From Synechococcales cyanobacterium GL140_1_metabinner_5_sub (GTDB lineage Bacteria > Cyanobacteriota > Cyanobacteriia > Cyanobacteriales > Chamaesiphonaceae), in NCBI GenBank assembly GCA_025359065.1, contig JANYHM010000115.1:62001-126000 (forward strand): DNA of 64,000 nt, written 5' to 3'. Under the pieces are notes generated by a model. It was given only the letters and a program-made list of their open reading frames with translations. It did not search any database and was not told where the DNA came from. This document shows, one piece after another, positions 17,044-26,598 of this stretch (within the stretch, counting starts at the first letter, position 1; every line of letters starts with the position of its first letter). The translations under genes were made by a program, and so were the position numbers.

Positions 17044-20043
17044 CTAAACGTGTCCGCAGGCTTCATCAAAGGTGATCGGGGCAAATCCTTGGCGCTGAAT
17101 GTTTTCTGTCACTGTGCGCGGATCGAGGAATTGTAGTAAATAATCGGGTCCGCCAGCTTTGGAGCCGACCCCTGATAGCTTATAGCCACCAAAAGGCTGT
17201 CGTGCCACGATCGCCCCGGTAATGCTGCGGTTGATATAGAGGTTTCCCACCTCAAATTCTAGCTTTGCTCGATCGATGTGGGAGGGCGTGCGGGAGTATA
17301 GGCCACCGGTTAAGGCGTAGTTAGTACCATTGAAAATCTCCAGCGCAGCATCAAAATCTGGTGCTTTCATCACTACCAGCACTGGTCCAAAAATTTCTTC
17401 TTGGGCGATCGGATCTTGCGGATCTGCATCAGTGAAAATTACTGGACCGACGAAATAGCCCGGTGCTTGGGAGGGTAACTCTAAAGCTAGAGTAGATGTT
17501 AGTTTTCCTTGGGCGATGATCGATCGAATCCGTTGCTGTGCGGCTGCGTCAATCACTGGACCAATTTTAGTACTTGGATCCGCAGCGTTGCCTACATTTA
17601 ATGACTTGGTGGCATCTACTAGGCGATTAATAAAGGCATCATAAACTGGTGCAAGTACGATTACGCGGGAACAGGCTGAGCATTTTTGGCCACTATAGCC
17701 AAAGGCTGAATAGATTACTCCTTGCACCGCCTGGTCTAAATCGGCGCTTTCATCAATTACGATCGCATTTTTGCCACCCATTTCTGCTACTACTCGTTTG
17801 AGATGTTTTTGTCCCGGCTGTAGAATTGCGGCATTGGCATATATTTCGCAGCCGACTGATTGGGAACCAGTAAAGACGATCATATGTACGGCTGGATGTT
17901 TGACTAAATGTGCTCCTACGGTGGAGCCACTCCCTGGTACATATTGGAACACTCCCGGTGGGATGCCAGCTTCTACTAAAATTTCACTGAGTTTGGCGGC
18001 GATTACTGCGGTGACTGCGGCGGGCTTTAACAGCACGCAATTCCCGCTTACGAGGGCAGCTACAGTCATGCCGGTGGGAATGGCGAGGGGAAAGTTCCAA
18101 GGAGAAATTACCAACACAATGCCTTTGGGAGCGTAGTGGTAGCGATCGGTTTCCCCTGCCACGTCATAGACTATTTCTGGGGCTAAGCGTTCCATTTCTG
18201 CTGCGTAGTAGCGACAAAAATCTACAGCTTCGGAGACTTCGCCATCGGCTTGTTTGAGGGGCTTGCCAGCTTCAAAGACCATCCAGGCATTTAGTTCGTG
18301 ACGACGGGCTTCTAGTAAATCTGCGGCGCGACGGAGGATGGCGGTGCGTTCGGCTACTGGGGTTTTACGCCAGGTTTGAAAGGCTTTTTGGGCAGCGAGG
18401 ATGGCTTGATCGGCCTGTTCGATGTTAATTTGGCCGATCGAACCCACTACTTCTGTAGGATTTGATGGATTGACCGAGGGAATGATGGTGGTGGTGGGGA
18501 ACCATTGACCATTTAACAATGGCCAGTAGGTTTGACCAAGCTGTTGGTGGACTTTTTCTAGGGCTGTTGTGGCTTGAGAACGTAATTGGTCGATCGCATA
18601 GTCAGTATCGGCAGATGAATTAATGTGGGTGATTGTTGATGATGATTTTATGGGTGTGGGTAGCACTATATCACTATCTAAATCTCCTGATCCCCAAGTA
18701 GGTACTGCTAGTAGTGATTCTAAAGGCACATTCTCTAGGCTTTGCTTGAGAAAAGAACTATTGGCAGTATTTTCTAGCAATCGGCGAGTGAGATAGGCCA
18801 TGCCCGGTATGAGGGTGCCATAGGGGCAATAGACTCGTACTCTTCGACCTTGCTGGGCGAGGGTGGCGGCAAATTGGTCGGCCATGCCGTAGAGAACTTG
18901 AAATTCGATGTGTTCTGGGGGGATTTCTAAGGTTTGGGCGATCGCGATGGCTCGGGATTGGGAGCGAATGTTGTGGCTGCCGATCGCGGCATGGAGATAT
19001 TGATGGTTTTCTAACAACAACTGGCTCATCCGCTCGAAGTTAGCGTCGGTGGAGGATTTGTGGTTGTAAACCGGGGTTGGCCAATGATTTTGACGGGCGG
19101 CGATGCTTTCTTGATCCCAGTAGGCTCCTTTGACTAGGCGGAGGGTAAGGGAGTGGCCGCGTTCTTTGACCCAGGTGATCAGATCTTGGAGGTCTTGGTA
19201 GCTGTCGCGGAGGTAGGCTTGAAGGGTGAGTCCGATATCGGTGCGATCGCGGAATTCGGGTTCTAGTAATAGGCTTTTGAGAGTCTGGAGGGTGGCGTTT
19301 TTGTAGCGATATTGTTCCATGTCGAAATGTACTGCGGCACCGAGCTCTTGTGCTTTGCGAAGGAGAATGCGGATTCGATCACTTACTTTAGCCTGAGAAC
19401 CGACTACATCTAATGGGTCAAATTGGGAATAGAAGGCGGTGAGTTTGACGGATACTTGTATGGAGGTTTGCGCTGCGGCAGTGAGCTGTGCTATTAGTTG
19501 CAGATATTGGTCTAGGTAGGCTTGGGCTTCGGTTTCGGTGACTACGGCTTCTCCGAGTAAGTCCATGGTGAAGGTCATGGATTGTTTGCGAAGCTGTTGA
19601 ATGGTTTTGAGGGTTTGGGGGAGGGTTTCTCCGGCGATGTATTTGCGGGCGAGGGTTTCTACAGATGTAGTGAGGGTGGTGGCGGCTACTTGCGCAGGGA
19701 GGGAGTCGTTGGTGGTGAAGTTGAGGAGGTTTTTGAGGGCGGTGGGGAGTTCTACTTCGGGGGTGTTGAGATATTCTTGGAGGTGGCGGGCGATTTCGGT
19801 TTTGGTGGTGAGGGCGGGGAGGCAGTCGATGAGGCGGAAGAGTTGGACGCGGAGTGCGGGGTTGTCCATTGTCCAATTCAGCAGTTTTTCGTCCCAGCGC
19901 AGTTGGTCGCGGAGTTTGGTAAGAATCGATCGGTTGGTGGTAGTAGCAAGTAGTTGACTAGCAATTTTTAGGGTTTGGTTTTCGATTACTTCTGGTATAA
20001 GCAATGAAGGTGAAGGGGTCGAGCTGTTTGGATTTGAGTTCAT
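17044..20043 (-). CDS. putA: Bifunctional proline dehydrogenase / glutamate-semialdehyde dehydrogenase
   Basis: Oxidises proline to glutamate through P5C. The 999-residue protein has a proline dehydrogenase (FAD beta-alpha barrel) domain at about 110-460 ('SIQVSVKLTAFYSQFDP', 'LTLRLVKGAYWD', 'FQVLYGMAD') and an aldehyde dehydrogenase domain from ~510 to the end, with catalytic Glu754 ('VAEMGGKN') and Cys788 ('SGQKCSACSR'). There is no N-terminal DNA-binding ribbon-helix-helix, so it is the purely catalytic form of PutA. It follows cphA by 84 bp on the same strand. In this context it finishes the route cyanophycin-arginine-proline-glutamate. The coding strand of the first ~150 codons is unusually C-rich. 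Confidence 0.96.
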   Translation of the reverse strand: MNSNPNSSTPSPSLLIPEVIENQTLKIASQLLATTTNRSILTKLRDQLRWDEKLLNWTMDNPALRVQLFRLIDCLPALTTKTEIARHLQEYLNTPEVELPTALKNLLNFTTNDSLPAQVAATTLTTSVETLARKYIAGETLPQTLKTIQQLRKQSMTFTMDLLGEAVVTETEAQAYLDQYLQLIAQLTAAAQTSIQVSVKLTAFYSQFDPLDVVGSQAKVSDRIRILLRKAQELGAAVHFDMEQYRYKNATLQTLKSLLLEPEFRDRTDIGLTLQAYLRDSYQDLQDLITWVKERGHSLTLRLVKGAYWDQESIAARQNHWPTPVYNHKSSTDANFERMSQLLLENHQYLHAAIGSHNIRSQSRAIAIAQTLEIPPEHIEFQVLYGMADQFAATLAQQGRRVRVYCPYGTLIPGMAYLTRRLLENTANSSFLKQSLENVPLESLLAVPTWGSGDLDSDIVLPTPIKSSSTITHINSSADTDYAIDQLRSQATTALEKVHQQLGQTYWPLLNGQWFPTTTIIPSVNPSNPTEVVGSIGQINIEQADQAILAAQKAFQTWRKTPVAERTAILRRAADLLEARRHELNAWMVFEAGKPLKQADGEVSEAVDFCRYYAAEMERLAPEIVYDVAGETDRYHYAPKGIVLVISPWNFPLAIPTGMTVAALVSGNCVLLKPAAVTAVIAAKLSEILVEAGIPPGVFQYVPGSGSTVGAHLVKHPAVHMIVFTGSQSVGCEIYANAAILQPGQKHLKRVVAEMGGKNAIVIDESADLDQAVQGVIYSAFGYSGQKCSACSRVIVLAPVYDAFINRLVDATKSLNVGNAADPSTKIGPVIDAAAQQRIRSIIAQGKLTSTLALELPSQAPGYFVGPVIFTDADPQDPIAQEEIFGPVLVVMKAPDFDAALEIFNGTNYALTGGLYSRTPSHIDRAKLEFEVGNLYINRSITGAIVARQPFGGYKLSGVGSKAGGPDYLLQFLDPRTVTENIQRQGFAPITFDEACGHV

Positions 20044-20127
20044 GACTTGGTCTTCTTTGCTATTTTCGGACTAAGTAAAAGTGTTTTTGTAGCTATCAGC
20101 TTGGTTCTTGGGGGGGCCGACCCCCAG

Positions 20128-22866
20128 CTAATGATAGCCATTCTGACTCCCCTTGTTAGCAACAGTTGTTGCTGCTAGTTTGGCATCTAAGGCTTTTTCT
20201 AACAGAGGAACATTATCCTGAAGAGATTCCTTGGATTCTGACATCAAATTAACAGGGACGGGGTTGCGAGACATGATTAGTGAAATCGCGCGGCTGACGT
20301 TGTCGGGAAAAATAACTACCAGGGTATTTTTGGCGTTGTTATCCAGTGCCCATTCGATCGCCTCAGATTCGTTTAGTAATATTGAATAGGAAGCTGCTTG
20401 ATCGGTGGCTTGGATGCCCTGAACTATTAGCTCGGCTACGTCTCCCCAGGCACGACCTCGGCCATCGTCGTCTTCTTTTACAATGATGTGATCGAAGAAC
20501 TGGGCCGATAATGCGCCTAGCTCGATTAAATCTTCGTCTCGTCGATCGCCAGGGCCACCCACTACCCCAACGGTGGGGCCAGACCAATTTTTCACGAAGC
20601 TGCCTACCGCTGCATAGCCTGCGGGGTTGTGGGCATAGTCTACCAAAGCGTGATAGCTACCGAGATTAAACAAATTCATTCTGCCCGGTGTTTGGGCTGC
20701 TGAGGCATGGAAGCTCTGGAGAGCCGATCGAATATGTTCTACTTTTACTCCTTGTACAAAGGTTGCTAGGCAGGCAGCGAGAGCATTGGCAATCATAAAT
20801 GGTGCTCGGCCACCCAAAGTTAGAGGCACTCGATCGACTTTTTCAATGCGATGCACCCAGTCTTGCTGCAAAATGACCAAATAGTCTTCTTCATAAACAG
20901 CGGCAATGCCACCCCGATTGACGTGAGAGCGCACCAGTGGATTATTAGGATCCATTGAGAAATAAGCTACTTTGCCCCGTACTAGTTCTGCCATATCAGC
21001 AACTCTTTGATCGTCGGCGTTGAGTACTGCATAACCATCGGCATGGACGGTTTCGGCCACTACCGCTTTTACTTTGGCTAATTGATCGATCGTCTCAATA
21101 TCGCCTAAGCCCAAATGATCGGCGGCGACATTTAAAATTACGCCTACATCACAGGTTTGGAATGCCAGACCCGATCGCAGCATTCCACCTCGGGCTGTTT
21201 CTAACACTGCAATATCTACGGTGGGATCTTGAAGAATTAGTTGGGCGCTTTGTGGTCCGGTGGTGTCGCCTTTTTCAATGAGGTGCTCGCCGATGTAAAT
21301 ACCATCGGTGGTGGTAAAGCCCACGGAGTCGTAAATCTGGCTGAAGATATGGGCAATGAGGCGAGTGGTGGTGGTCTTGCCATTAGTGCCGGTCACTGCC
21401 ACGATCGGAATCCGGGTAGGGACATTGGGCGGAAACAGCATACTGATGATTGGGGCGGCTACATTGCGACCAACACCCACACTGGGAGAAATGTGCATTC
21501 TTAGACCCGGCGCAGCGTTAACTTCTACAATTACTCCGTCGGCTTCGGCTAATGTTTTAGAAATATCTGTGGTGACGACATCAATGCCGGTGACATCAAG
21601 ATCGATGATCTTAGAGACTCTTTCGGCTAACCATCGGGTTTCGGGGTGAATTTCGTCGGTGCGATCAATCGCAATGCCGCCGGTGCTCAAATTTGCAGTG
21701 GCTCGCAGGTAGCAAATTTGGTCTGGGGGCAGAATGGTGTCTAGGGTATAACCCTGATTACTCAATATTTCATCGGTAGAGTTATCAAGTTTAATTAGGG
21801 TCAACATATTGTCATGACCTTCGCCCCTGCGCAGATCTTGGTTTTCTTTGTCGATTAAAGCAGAGACAGAATCTTGACCATTACCAACTACATGGGCAGG
21901 TACTCGCTCAGCTACTGCTACCACTTTATGATTGACTACTAAAATGCGATGGTCGCGCCCTTGATAAAAATGCTCGACAATTACGCCCTTAGAAACTTCT
22001 TTGGCTCGATCGTAGGCGATTTCGACGTGCTCCCAAGAGTTAATATCGATTGTAATCCCTCGACCATGATTGCCACTGAGGGGTTTAATGACGATCGGGA
22101 AGCCTCCTAGACGGGGAATAGCGTCTTCTAATTCACTGAAAGAATAAATCACCATACCTTGGGGCACTCTTGCTCCCATGCTGGCCAGGATGTTTTTGGT
22201 TTTTTCTTTATTGCAGGCTAGCTCTACTGCCAAAATATTGCTGTGAGCAGTCAGTGATGCCTGGATGCGCTTTTGATGTTTGCCATAGCCTAACTGTATT
22301 AAGTCGCAGGTTTCTAGAGGCATCCAAGGAATGCCTCGGGATTCGGCTTCGCGCACTAATGATTCGGTGGTGGCTCCCAATGATGCCTGATTTTGCAGGT
22401 CACGTAGGTCGGCGATATCTCTAGCCAATTCGGAGGCAGGATAGCTGCCGGTTTCGATAATGCTTTCACACAGCCTGAGGGCGGCTCTGGCGGCGTAACG
22501 CCCTACTTCTTCGATTTGGTACTCAAAGACCACTTGATATACGCCAGGAGTGGCTGTTTCGCGGGTGCGGCCAAATCCGACGTTGATTCCTATTAGGTTT
22601 TGTAGTTCTAGTGCTACATGCTCCAAGATATGCCCTAGCATGGTGCCTTCTTTGACCCGCTGGAGAAAGCCCCCACGACAGCCCGGTGAACAAAAATGCT
22701 CTTCTAAACTGGGTAGTGCCACTACCAGGCTCTCGTAGAATTTTGGAATGGTGTTGGATGGTCGATCGGCTAATTCCTCCAAATCCAGTCTTACTAAAAT
22801 CAGTTTCGATCGACGAATGCTCCAATAGTTTGGTCCGCGTAATGTTTGGGTTTGGAGGATTTTCAT
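20128..22866 (-). CDS. cphA: Cyanophycin synthetase
   Basis: Polymerises aspartate and arginine into cyanophycin granules using ATP. The 912-residue protein has the N-terminal cyanophycin-synthetase domain ('TMLGHILEHVALELQNL'), an ATP-grasp domain at about 225-480 ('PIVIKPLSGNHGRGITID', 'GIDVVTTDIS') and a Mur-ligase-like domain with P-loop 'VTGTNGKTTTT' at about 490-500, then 'DYAHNPAGY' near the end. Both active sites look intact. The tail beyond the Mur domain is slightly longer than in common homologues. It is preceded by a 243-bp gap with an NtcA-like site at 23052-23065 and followed by putA. Confidence 0.98.
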   Translation of the reverse strand: MKILQTQTLRGPNYWSIRRSKLILVRLDLEELADRPSNTIPKFYESLVVALPSLEEHFCSPGCRGGFLQRVKEGTMLGHILEHVALELQNLIGINVGFGRTRETATPGVYQVVFEYQIEEVGRYAARAALRLCESIIETGSYPASELARDIADLRDLQNQASLGATTESLVREAESRGIPWMPLETCDLIQLGYGKHQKRIQASLTAHSNILAVELACNKEKTKNILASMGARVPQGMVIYSFSELEDAIPRLGGFPIVIKPLSGNHGRGITIDINSWEHVEIAYDRAKEVSKGVIVEHFYQGRDHRILVVNHKVVAVAERVPAHVVGNGQDSVSALIDKENQDLRRGEGHDNMLTLIKLDNSTDEILSNQGYTLDTILPPDQICYLRATANLSTGGIAIDRTDEIHPETRWLAERVSKIIDLDVTGIDVVTTDISKTLAEADGVIVEVNAAPGLRMHISPSVGVGRNVAAPIISMLFPPNVPTRIPIVAVTGTNGKTTTTRLIAHIFSQIYDSVGFTTTDGIYIGEHLIEKGDTTGPQSAQLILQDPTVDIAVLETARGGMLRSGLAFQTCDVGVILNVAADHLGLGDIETIDQLAKVKAVVAETVHADGYAVLNADDQRVADMAELVRGKVAYFSMDPNNPLVRSHVNRGGIAAVYEEDYLVILQQDWVHRIEKVDRVPLTLGGRAPFMIANALAACLATFVQGVKVEHIRSALQSFHASAAQTPGRMNLFNLGSYHALVDYAHNPAGYAAVGSFVKNWSGPTVGVVGGPGDRRDEDLIELGALSAQFFDHIIVKEDDDGRGRAWGDVAELIVQGIQATDQAASYSILLNESEAIEWALDNNAKNTLVVIFPDNVSRAISLIMSRNPVPVNLMSESKESLQDNVPLLEKALDAKLAATTVANKGSQNGYH

Positions 22867-23051
22867 AAGTAATGACTTGAAAGATAGCTTGGATTAAGGC
22901 TGGATGAAATTTATCAAATCTGTCGTTGTAAGTAACTAGGTTGCTTAAGGTTGAAAATAGGTGAATTTGACGTGATGCCAGAAGTTTTCAAGATTGACTA
23001 ATTATTTTAAGTCCAAAACATTATTGATGTAATACAATCAACTATTTTTCT

Positions 23052-23065
23052 GTACTTTTGGCTAC
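23052..23065 (-). promoter_or_regulatory. Candidate NtcA site upstream of cphA
   Basis: The sequence GTACTTTTGGCTAC fits the NtcA consensus GTA-N8-TAC exactly and lies 186 bp before the cphA start. A TATTAC hexamer lies 17 nt downstream in the cphA direction, shorter than the usual ~22 nt to the -10. The six fixed bases occur by chance many times in 64 kb, so context carries the weight. Confidence 0.45.
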
Positions 23066-23109
23066 ATTATGAATTATTTACCTGAAGAATAATGCTCTGA
23101 ATATTTTAA

Positions 23110-23973
23110 CTAGTTGTCCAAAATACAGCGCTGCTGGTAGTTATATCGATCGCCTTGACTTAAGACATGAACAGTAAGTTTGTGTAGACTGAGCGGGGAT
23201 GTATCATTACTTTCTAGGTAGTTGGTATGCAGCGTTTCACCAGGATCGATCACAGTAATAGTGCCTTTACCTAGCACTTCAAAGGTGCAATCGTTTTCAA
23301 AAGCTGCACAAGTATCTTCATCTATACCCAAACCCAATTTATCGGGATGGGCAGCGATCGCACTCATTAAGCGCGCCATGCGATTGCGGTTATGAAAATG
23401 TTGATCTACTAGTAATTCTGGAATTATGCTTAAGCCATTGGTCAGGTCAACTAAAGACCGGTTGGGGGATTCGCCACTACTGCCAGCGGCGATCATTTTT
23501 TCACCCATAATTGCGGCACCGGCACTGGTGCCAGCTACCATCAGTTCGCCCAGGTGCAGTCTTTGCTTGAGTAATTCGACAAATTTACTGCCGCCGATCA
23601 AATCGCACAGACGCTGCTGATCTCCACCAGTAATAAAAATGCCTGTGCAGTTGTCCAAGGTGTTCAGCCAAGACTCTTGATCACATTCTTTGGCCACCCG
23701 AATATCGAGGATCTGGACTTGTTGGGCACCCATTTCTCGAAATATTTGGTGGTAGCGATCGCCTACAACACTGGGTTCTTGGGAGGCGCAGGGGATGATG
23801 CCAATTTTAGCCTTCTTGCCACCAGCGCTTTCAAAAAAGGCGGTCAAAATGCTGCGCCCATTGGCTTTGTCCTCTGCTCCACCAATTACCATTATTGGAT
23901 ATTGGGTTGGAGTGGTCATAATTGTTTCAGCGATAAAAGGCCGGGGTTCAAGCACAGAACTTGAATGCTTCAT
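23110..23973 (-). CDS. cphB: Cyanophycinase
   Basis: Serine exopeptidase that cuts cyanophycin into beta-aspartyl-arginine dipeptides. In the 287-residue protein the nucleophile is Ser150 in 'AGTSAGAAIMG', the standard nucleophile elbow of the S51 family. Also present are 'MVIGGAEDKANGRSIL' near the N-terminus, 'FITGGDQQRLCDLIGG' and 'LGIDEDTCAAFE'. The first ~20 residues before 'TTPTQYPIMVIGG' look dispensable; an ATG at residue 19 is a possible alternative start. It follows agrE by 43 bp, so the two are probably one transcript. Confidence 0.97.
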   Translation of the reverse strand: MKHSSSVLEPRPFIAETIMTTPTQYPIMVIGGAEDKANGRSILTAFFESAGGKKAKIGIIPCASQEPSVVGDRYHQIFREMGAQQVQILDIRVAKECDQESWLNTLDNCTGIFITGGDQQRLCDLIGGSKFVELLKQRLHLGELMVAGTSAGAAIMGEKMIAAGSSGESPNRSLVDLTNGLSIIPELLVDQHFHNRNRMARLMSAIAAHPDKLGLGIDEDTCAAFENDCTFEVLGKGTITVIDPGETLHTNYLESNDTSPLSLHKLTVHVLSQGDRYNYQQRCILDN

Positions 23974-24016
23974 TGTATATTACCTGGTTAAAAAAAATTA
24001 AATATGGACGTTGTTT

Positions 24017-26149
24017 TTAGTGTTTGTACTGTCCTGTCAACTTATTGAGTTGCTGAACTAACAGACTTAAAAACAATCCTACATCGGTCACAACCCCGAT
24101 CGACTCAATAGAGCCCCGATCGCTTAACTTAGTCACCACGGCTGGATTAATATCAATGCAAACCATCTTGACCCCCGCCGGAGTCATATTACCCACTCCG
24201 ATCGAGTGCAGCATACTAGACAGCATCAAAATCAGATCTGCCCCCTCAATTAAGCGGGTGTAGTCTGCTTGGGCTTCGATCAGATCCATTTTGGTATCGG
24301 GCAGTGGCCCATCATCTCGAATTGAGCCAGCCAGAGAAAAGGGGACATTGTGTTTGACGCATTCATACATCACTCCGCTTTTTAACACCCCTTGCTCCAC
24401 GGCTTGGGCAATGCTGCCACAGCGGCGAATGGTGTTGATTGCTTTCAGGTGATGGCGGTGTCCACCATGTACCGATACACCGCGCTGCATATCGACACCT
24501 AAAGAGGTGCCCATGAGAGATTGTTCGATATCATGAACAGCGATCGCATTACCACCCAACAGCGCCTGCACATAGCCCTCTCGGATTAGCTGGTTGAGAT
24601 GTTCACTGCCGCCAGTATGAATGACCACGGGGCCGGCAGTTACGACTACCTTGCCACCTCGATCGCGGATTTGGCGCAAGTCCCAGGCAATTTGTTCGAC
24701 CACTAATTCCACGCTCCGCTCACTAGAAACCCCGGCTCCCATGAAGCTGAATTCTTCGGCGTTCTTTTTGAGAGTAGGGAGCTTGCGTTTGGTGCGGATG
24801 CCTTCGCTACCAATTACTACCGATTCCCCGATTTGCAAATTGCGCAGTAGCTTGCAGCGGGCGATAATGCCTTCAGGAGTTTGGGTAACGGCGATCGCCC
24901 CGTCCATTCGTTGCCCTTGCACCTTGATCCACTGCTCACCCACTAGAACTTCGGTGGGATAAATAGTAGTGGCATAAAAATCATCTGCCGCCACACCAGC
25001 CTGAGTTACAGCAGCTAAGCTTGCAGGAACTGCTTCGGCAGCACTGATGGCTCCTAAATCGATCAACTGCGCCATGATATCGGCCATAACGGCGGTATCG
25101 GGAGCAGATACTTTCACTTCAGCTACAGAGGTATCTTGACGCTGATTGCCCAGATTAAAGCTCACGACTTGGAAGCTGCCACCCCCAATCACGATGGTAT
25201 CTAGTACTCGATTCACTAGCCCAGAGTCCAACAAATGGCCTTCGAGATGAATGACTTTGGTTTGAATGGCCGATGAGCGCGGTGATTCTCGGTGTGGCTC
25301 AATTACTTTGAGAGTTAAACACTTGGCGGCACCACCTGCTTTCAGGAATTCAGTCAGGGGCGTTTCAACTACCGTAAAACCTCGATCGGCCAACAGTTTA
25401 TTCAAACCGTCACTGACCTTATTCATTACTACAACTCTATCAATGTTCACCGTATTACAGGCAAAATTGACCGCATCAGCTTCACTAATAGCAATTCGTT
25501 TCTCTGGGGGCACTCGCAGCTCAATTAAGTGATTGGAGTAGGTATCAAACGCGGGCGGATAGTATAGTAAATATCCATCAGTGAGCGGACAAAAGCAGGT
25601 ATCCAAATGATAAAATCGCCGATCGACCAATCGTAAAGACAAAACCTCTACGTCCAACCATTCAGCTAAGTAAGGATGAGAGTCAAGTTCCGATCGAAAA
25701 CCATAACCAGCCCACAGCCAGCCACCAGCCCGATCCATTAAAGCATCACCGGCACCCTCAAAAGGCAAACTATTTGGCAGAAGATGCACCTTGTAACCCT
25801 GGTCAGCAAACCACTTGTGGAAATGTGGTTCTTCTCCTTGGCGTTCGGGATGGAAAAAGCGACTAAGCACCACTGCATCTCCCAAAATCAAACCAGCGTT
25901 GGCAGTAAATACCATGTCTGGCCAGCCAGGCTGTGGTTCTACCAAGTCCACCTGGGCATATTTTTGTAAAACTTGGTAGAGCTGAGTCCATTGAGCCAAA
26001 GCCTGATCGCGTGACGATCGATGGATATTGCCTTCCATCCAAGGATTAATCACATAATCGACTTCGTAATGATCAGGGGCACACATGAGGATGCGCATGG
26101 TATCAGTCTTTAGTTCATCGGTCGTTGGAGTATCTGTGGTTAAAGACAT
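24017..26149 (-). CDS. agrE: Arginine dihydrolase / ornithine cyclodeaminase (AgrE/ArgZ type)
   Basis: Converts arginine to ornithine with release of ammonia and CO2 (N-terminal guanidine-modifying domain) and, through the C-terminal LOR/SDH domain, ornithine to proline. The 710-residue protein has 'INPWMEGN' near 34-41, 'DMVFTANAGL' near 78-87, His181 in 'FYHLDTCFCPL' and the nucleophile Cys277 in 'GGAAKCLTLKV', the catalytic set of this family. Residues ~290-700 form the second domain with a nucleotide-binding stretch 'GGKVVVTAGPVVIHTGG'. The ATG at 26098 (residue 18, 'MRILMCAPDHYEVDY') matches the common start of homologues better than 26149; neither has a clear ribosome site. It heads the agrE-cphB pair and lies 39 bp after the DUF2283 gene. 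Confidence 0.95.
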   Translation of the reverse strand: MSLTTDTPTTDELKTDTMRILMCAPDHYEVDYVINPWMEGNIHRSSRDQALAQWTQLYQVLQKYAQVDLVEPQPGWPDMVFTANAGLILGDAVVLSRFFHPERQGEEPHFHKWFADQGYKVHLLPNSLPFEGAGDALMDRAGGWLWAGYGFRSELDSHPYLAEWLDVEVLSLRLVDRRFYHLDTCFCPLTDGYLLYYPPAFDTYSNHLIELRVPPEKRIAISEADAVNFACNTVNIDRVVVMNKVSDGLNKLLADRGFTVVETPLTEFLKAGGAAKCLTLKVIEPHRESPRSSAIQTKVIHLEGHLLDSGLVNRVLDTIVIGGGSFQVVSFNLGNQRQDTSVAEVKVSAPDTAVMADIMAQLIDLGAISAAEAVPASLAAVTQAGVAADDFYATTIYPTEVLVGEQWIKVQGQRMDGAIAVTQTPEGIIARCKLLRNLQIGESVVIGSEGIRTKRKLPTLKKNAEEFSFMGAGVSSERSVELVVEQIAWDLRQIRDRGGKVVVTAGPVVIHTGGSEHLNQLIREGYVQALLGGNAIAVHDIEQSLMGTSLGVDMQRGVSVHGGHRHHLKAINTIRRCGSIAQAVEQGVLKSGVMYECVKHNVPFSLAGSIRDDGPLPDTKMDLIEAQADYTRLIEGADLILMLSSMLHSIGVGNMTPAGVKMVCIDINPAVVTKLSDRGSIESIGVVTDVGLFLSLLVQQLNKLTGQYKH

Positions 26150-26188
26150 TGGTATATTTTTGTAGAAGACAACAGAAGCTGGAAATAT

Positions 26189-26416
26189 CTAATCTTTTGG
26201 TCGGGGTTTATCTACATTTGCTTCGCCAACTTCGTAAGCAATCGCGTAAGGATTTTCTACTTTTGTGGATGCTTTACGAATCTCTAACCCGATCAAATCA
26301 CCGTCCTTGTCGTAGTCCAACACCAATTCCGGGGCAATTTTTGTTGTTTCTTCGACAGTTGCTTCACTAAAAGAAATTTGCAAAATATCTTTGTCTGGAT
26401 CATAAATAACTTTCAT
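26189..26416 (-). CDS. DUF2283 protein
   Basis: 75 residues starting 'MKVIYDPDKDILQISFSE', the typical opening of DUF2283, with 'LDYDKDGDLIGLEIRKAS' after it. A GTG at 26440 in the same frame would add eight residues, but the ATG at 26416 fits the family. DUF2283 proteins are often next to DUF4258 toxin-like genes; none is visible here. It reads into agrE (39 bp), so it may share its transcript, and it lies divergent from the transglutaminase gene. Confidence 0.75.
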   Translation of the reverse strand: MKVIYDPDKDILQISFSEATVEETTKIAPELVLDYDKDGDLIGLEIRKASTKVENPYAIAYEVGEANVDKPRPKD

Positions 26417-26598
26417 TACGGTTTTTTTAAAATTCCACAAAGTTAATCGTAGTCACAGGCAAGGCCGCTTGAATGTATCGTAGGCCACAAAAAAATGTAG
26501 CATTGTCGGTCAGAGTAGCAAGGCTAGAGTAGCCAGACAAGTCTGCACTCCAGATTTGAATTGGCTGTAGTTGTTGAAATGTTTTGAGCGGTGATTTT

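Noticed and set aside
19418-19957. Several long open frames opposite and within the 5' part of putA
   Set aside because: They come from the strand-biased composition; translations are low-complexity (Gly/Glu/Val- or Pro/Arg/His-rich) and putA itself is clear.
20109-20124. GGGGG/CCCCC hairpin after cphA
   Set aside because: Very short stem region with no T-run; it could be a weak terminator, but support is too thin to list.
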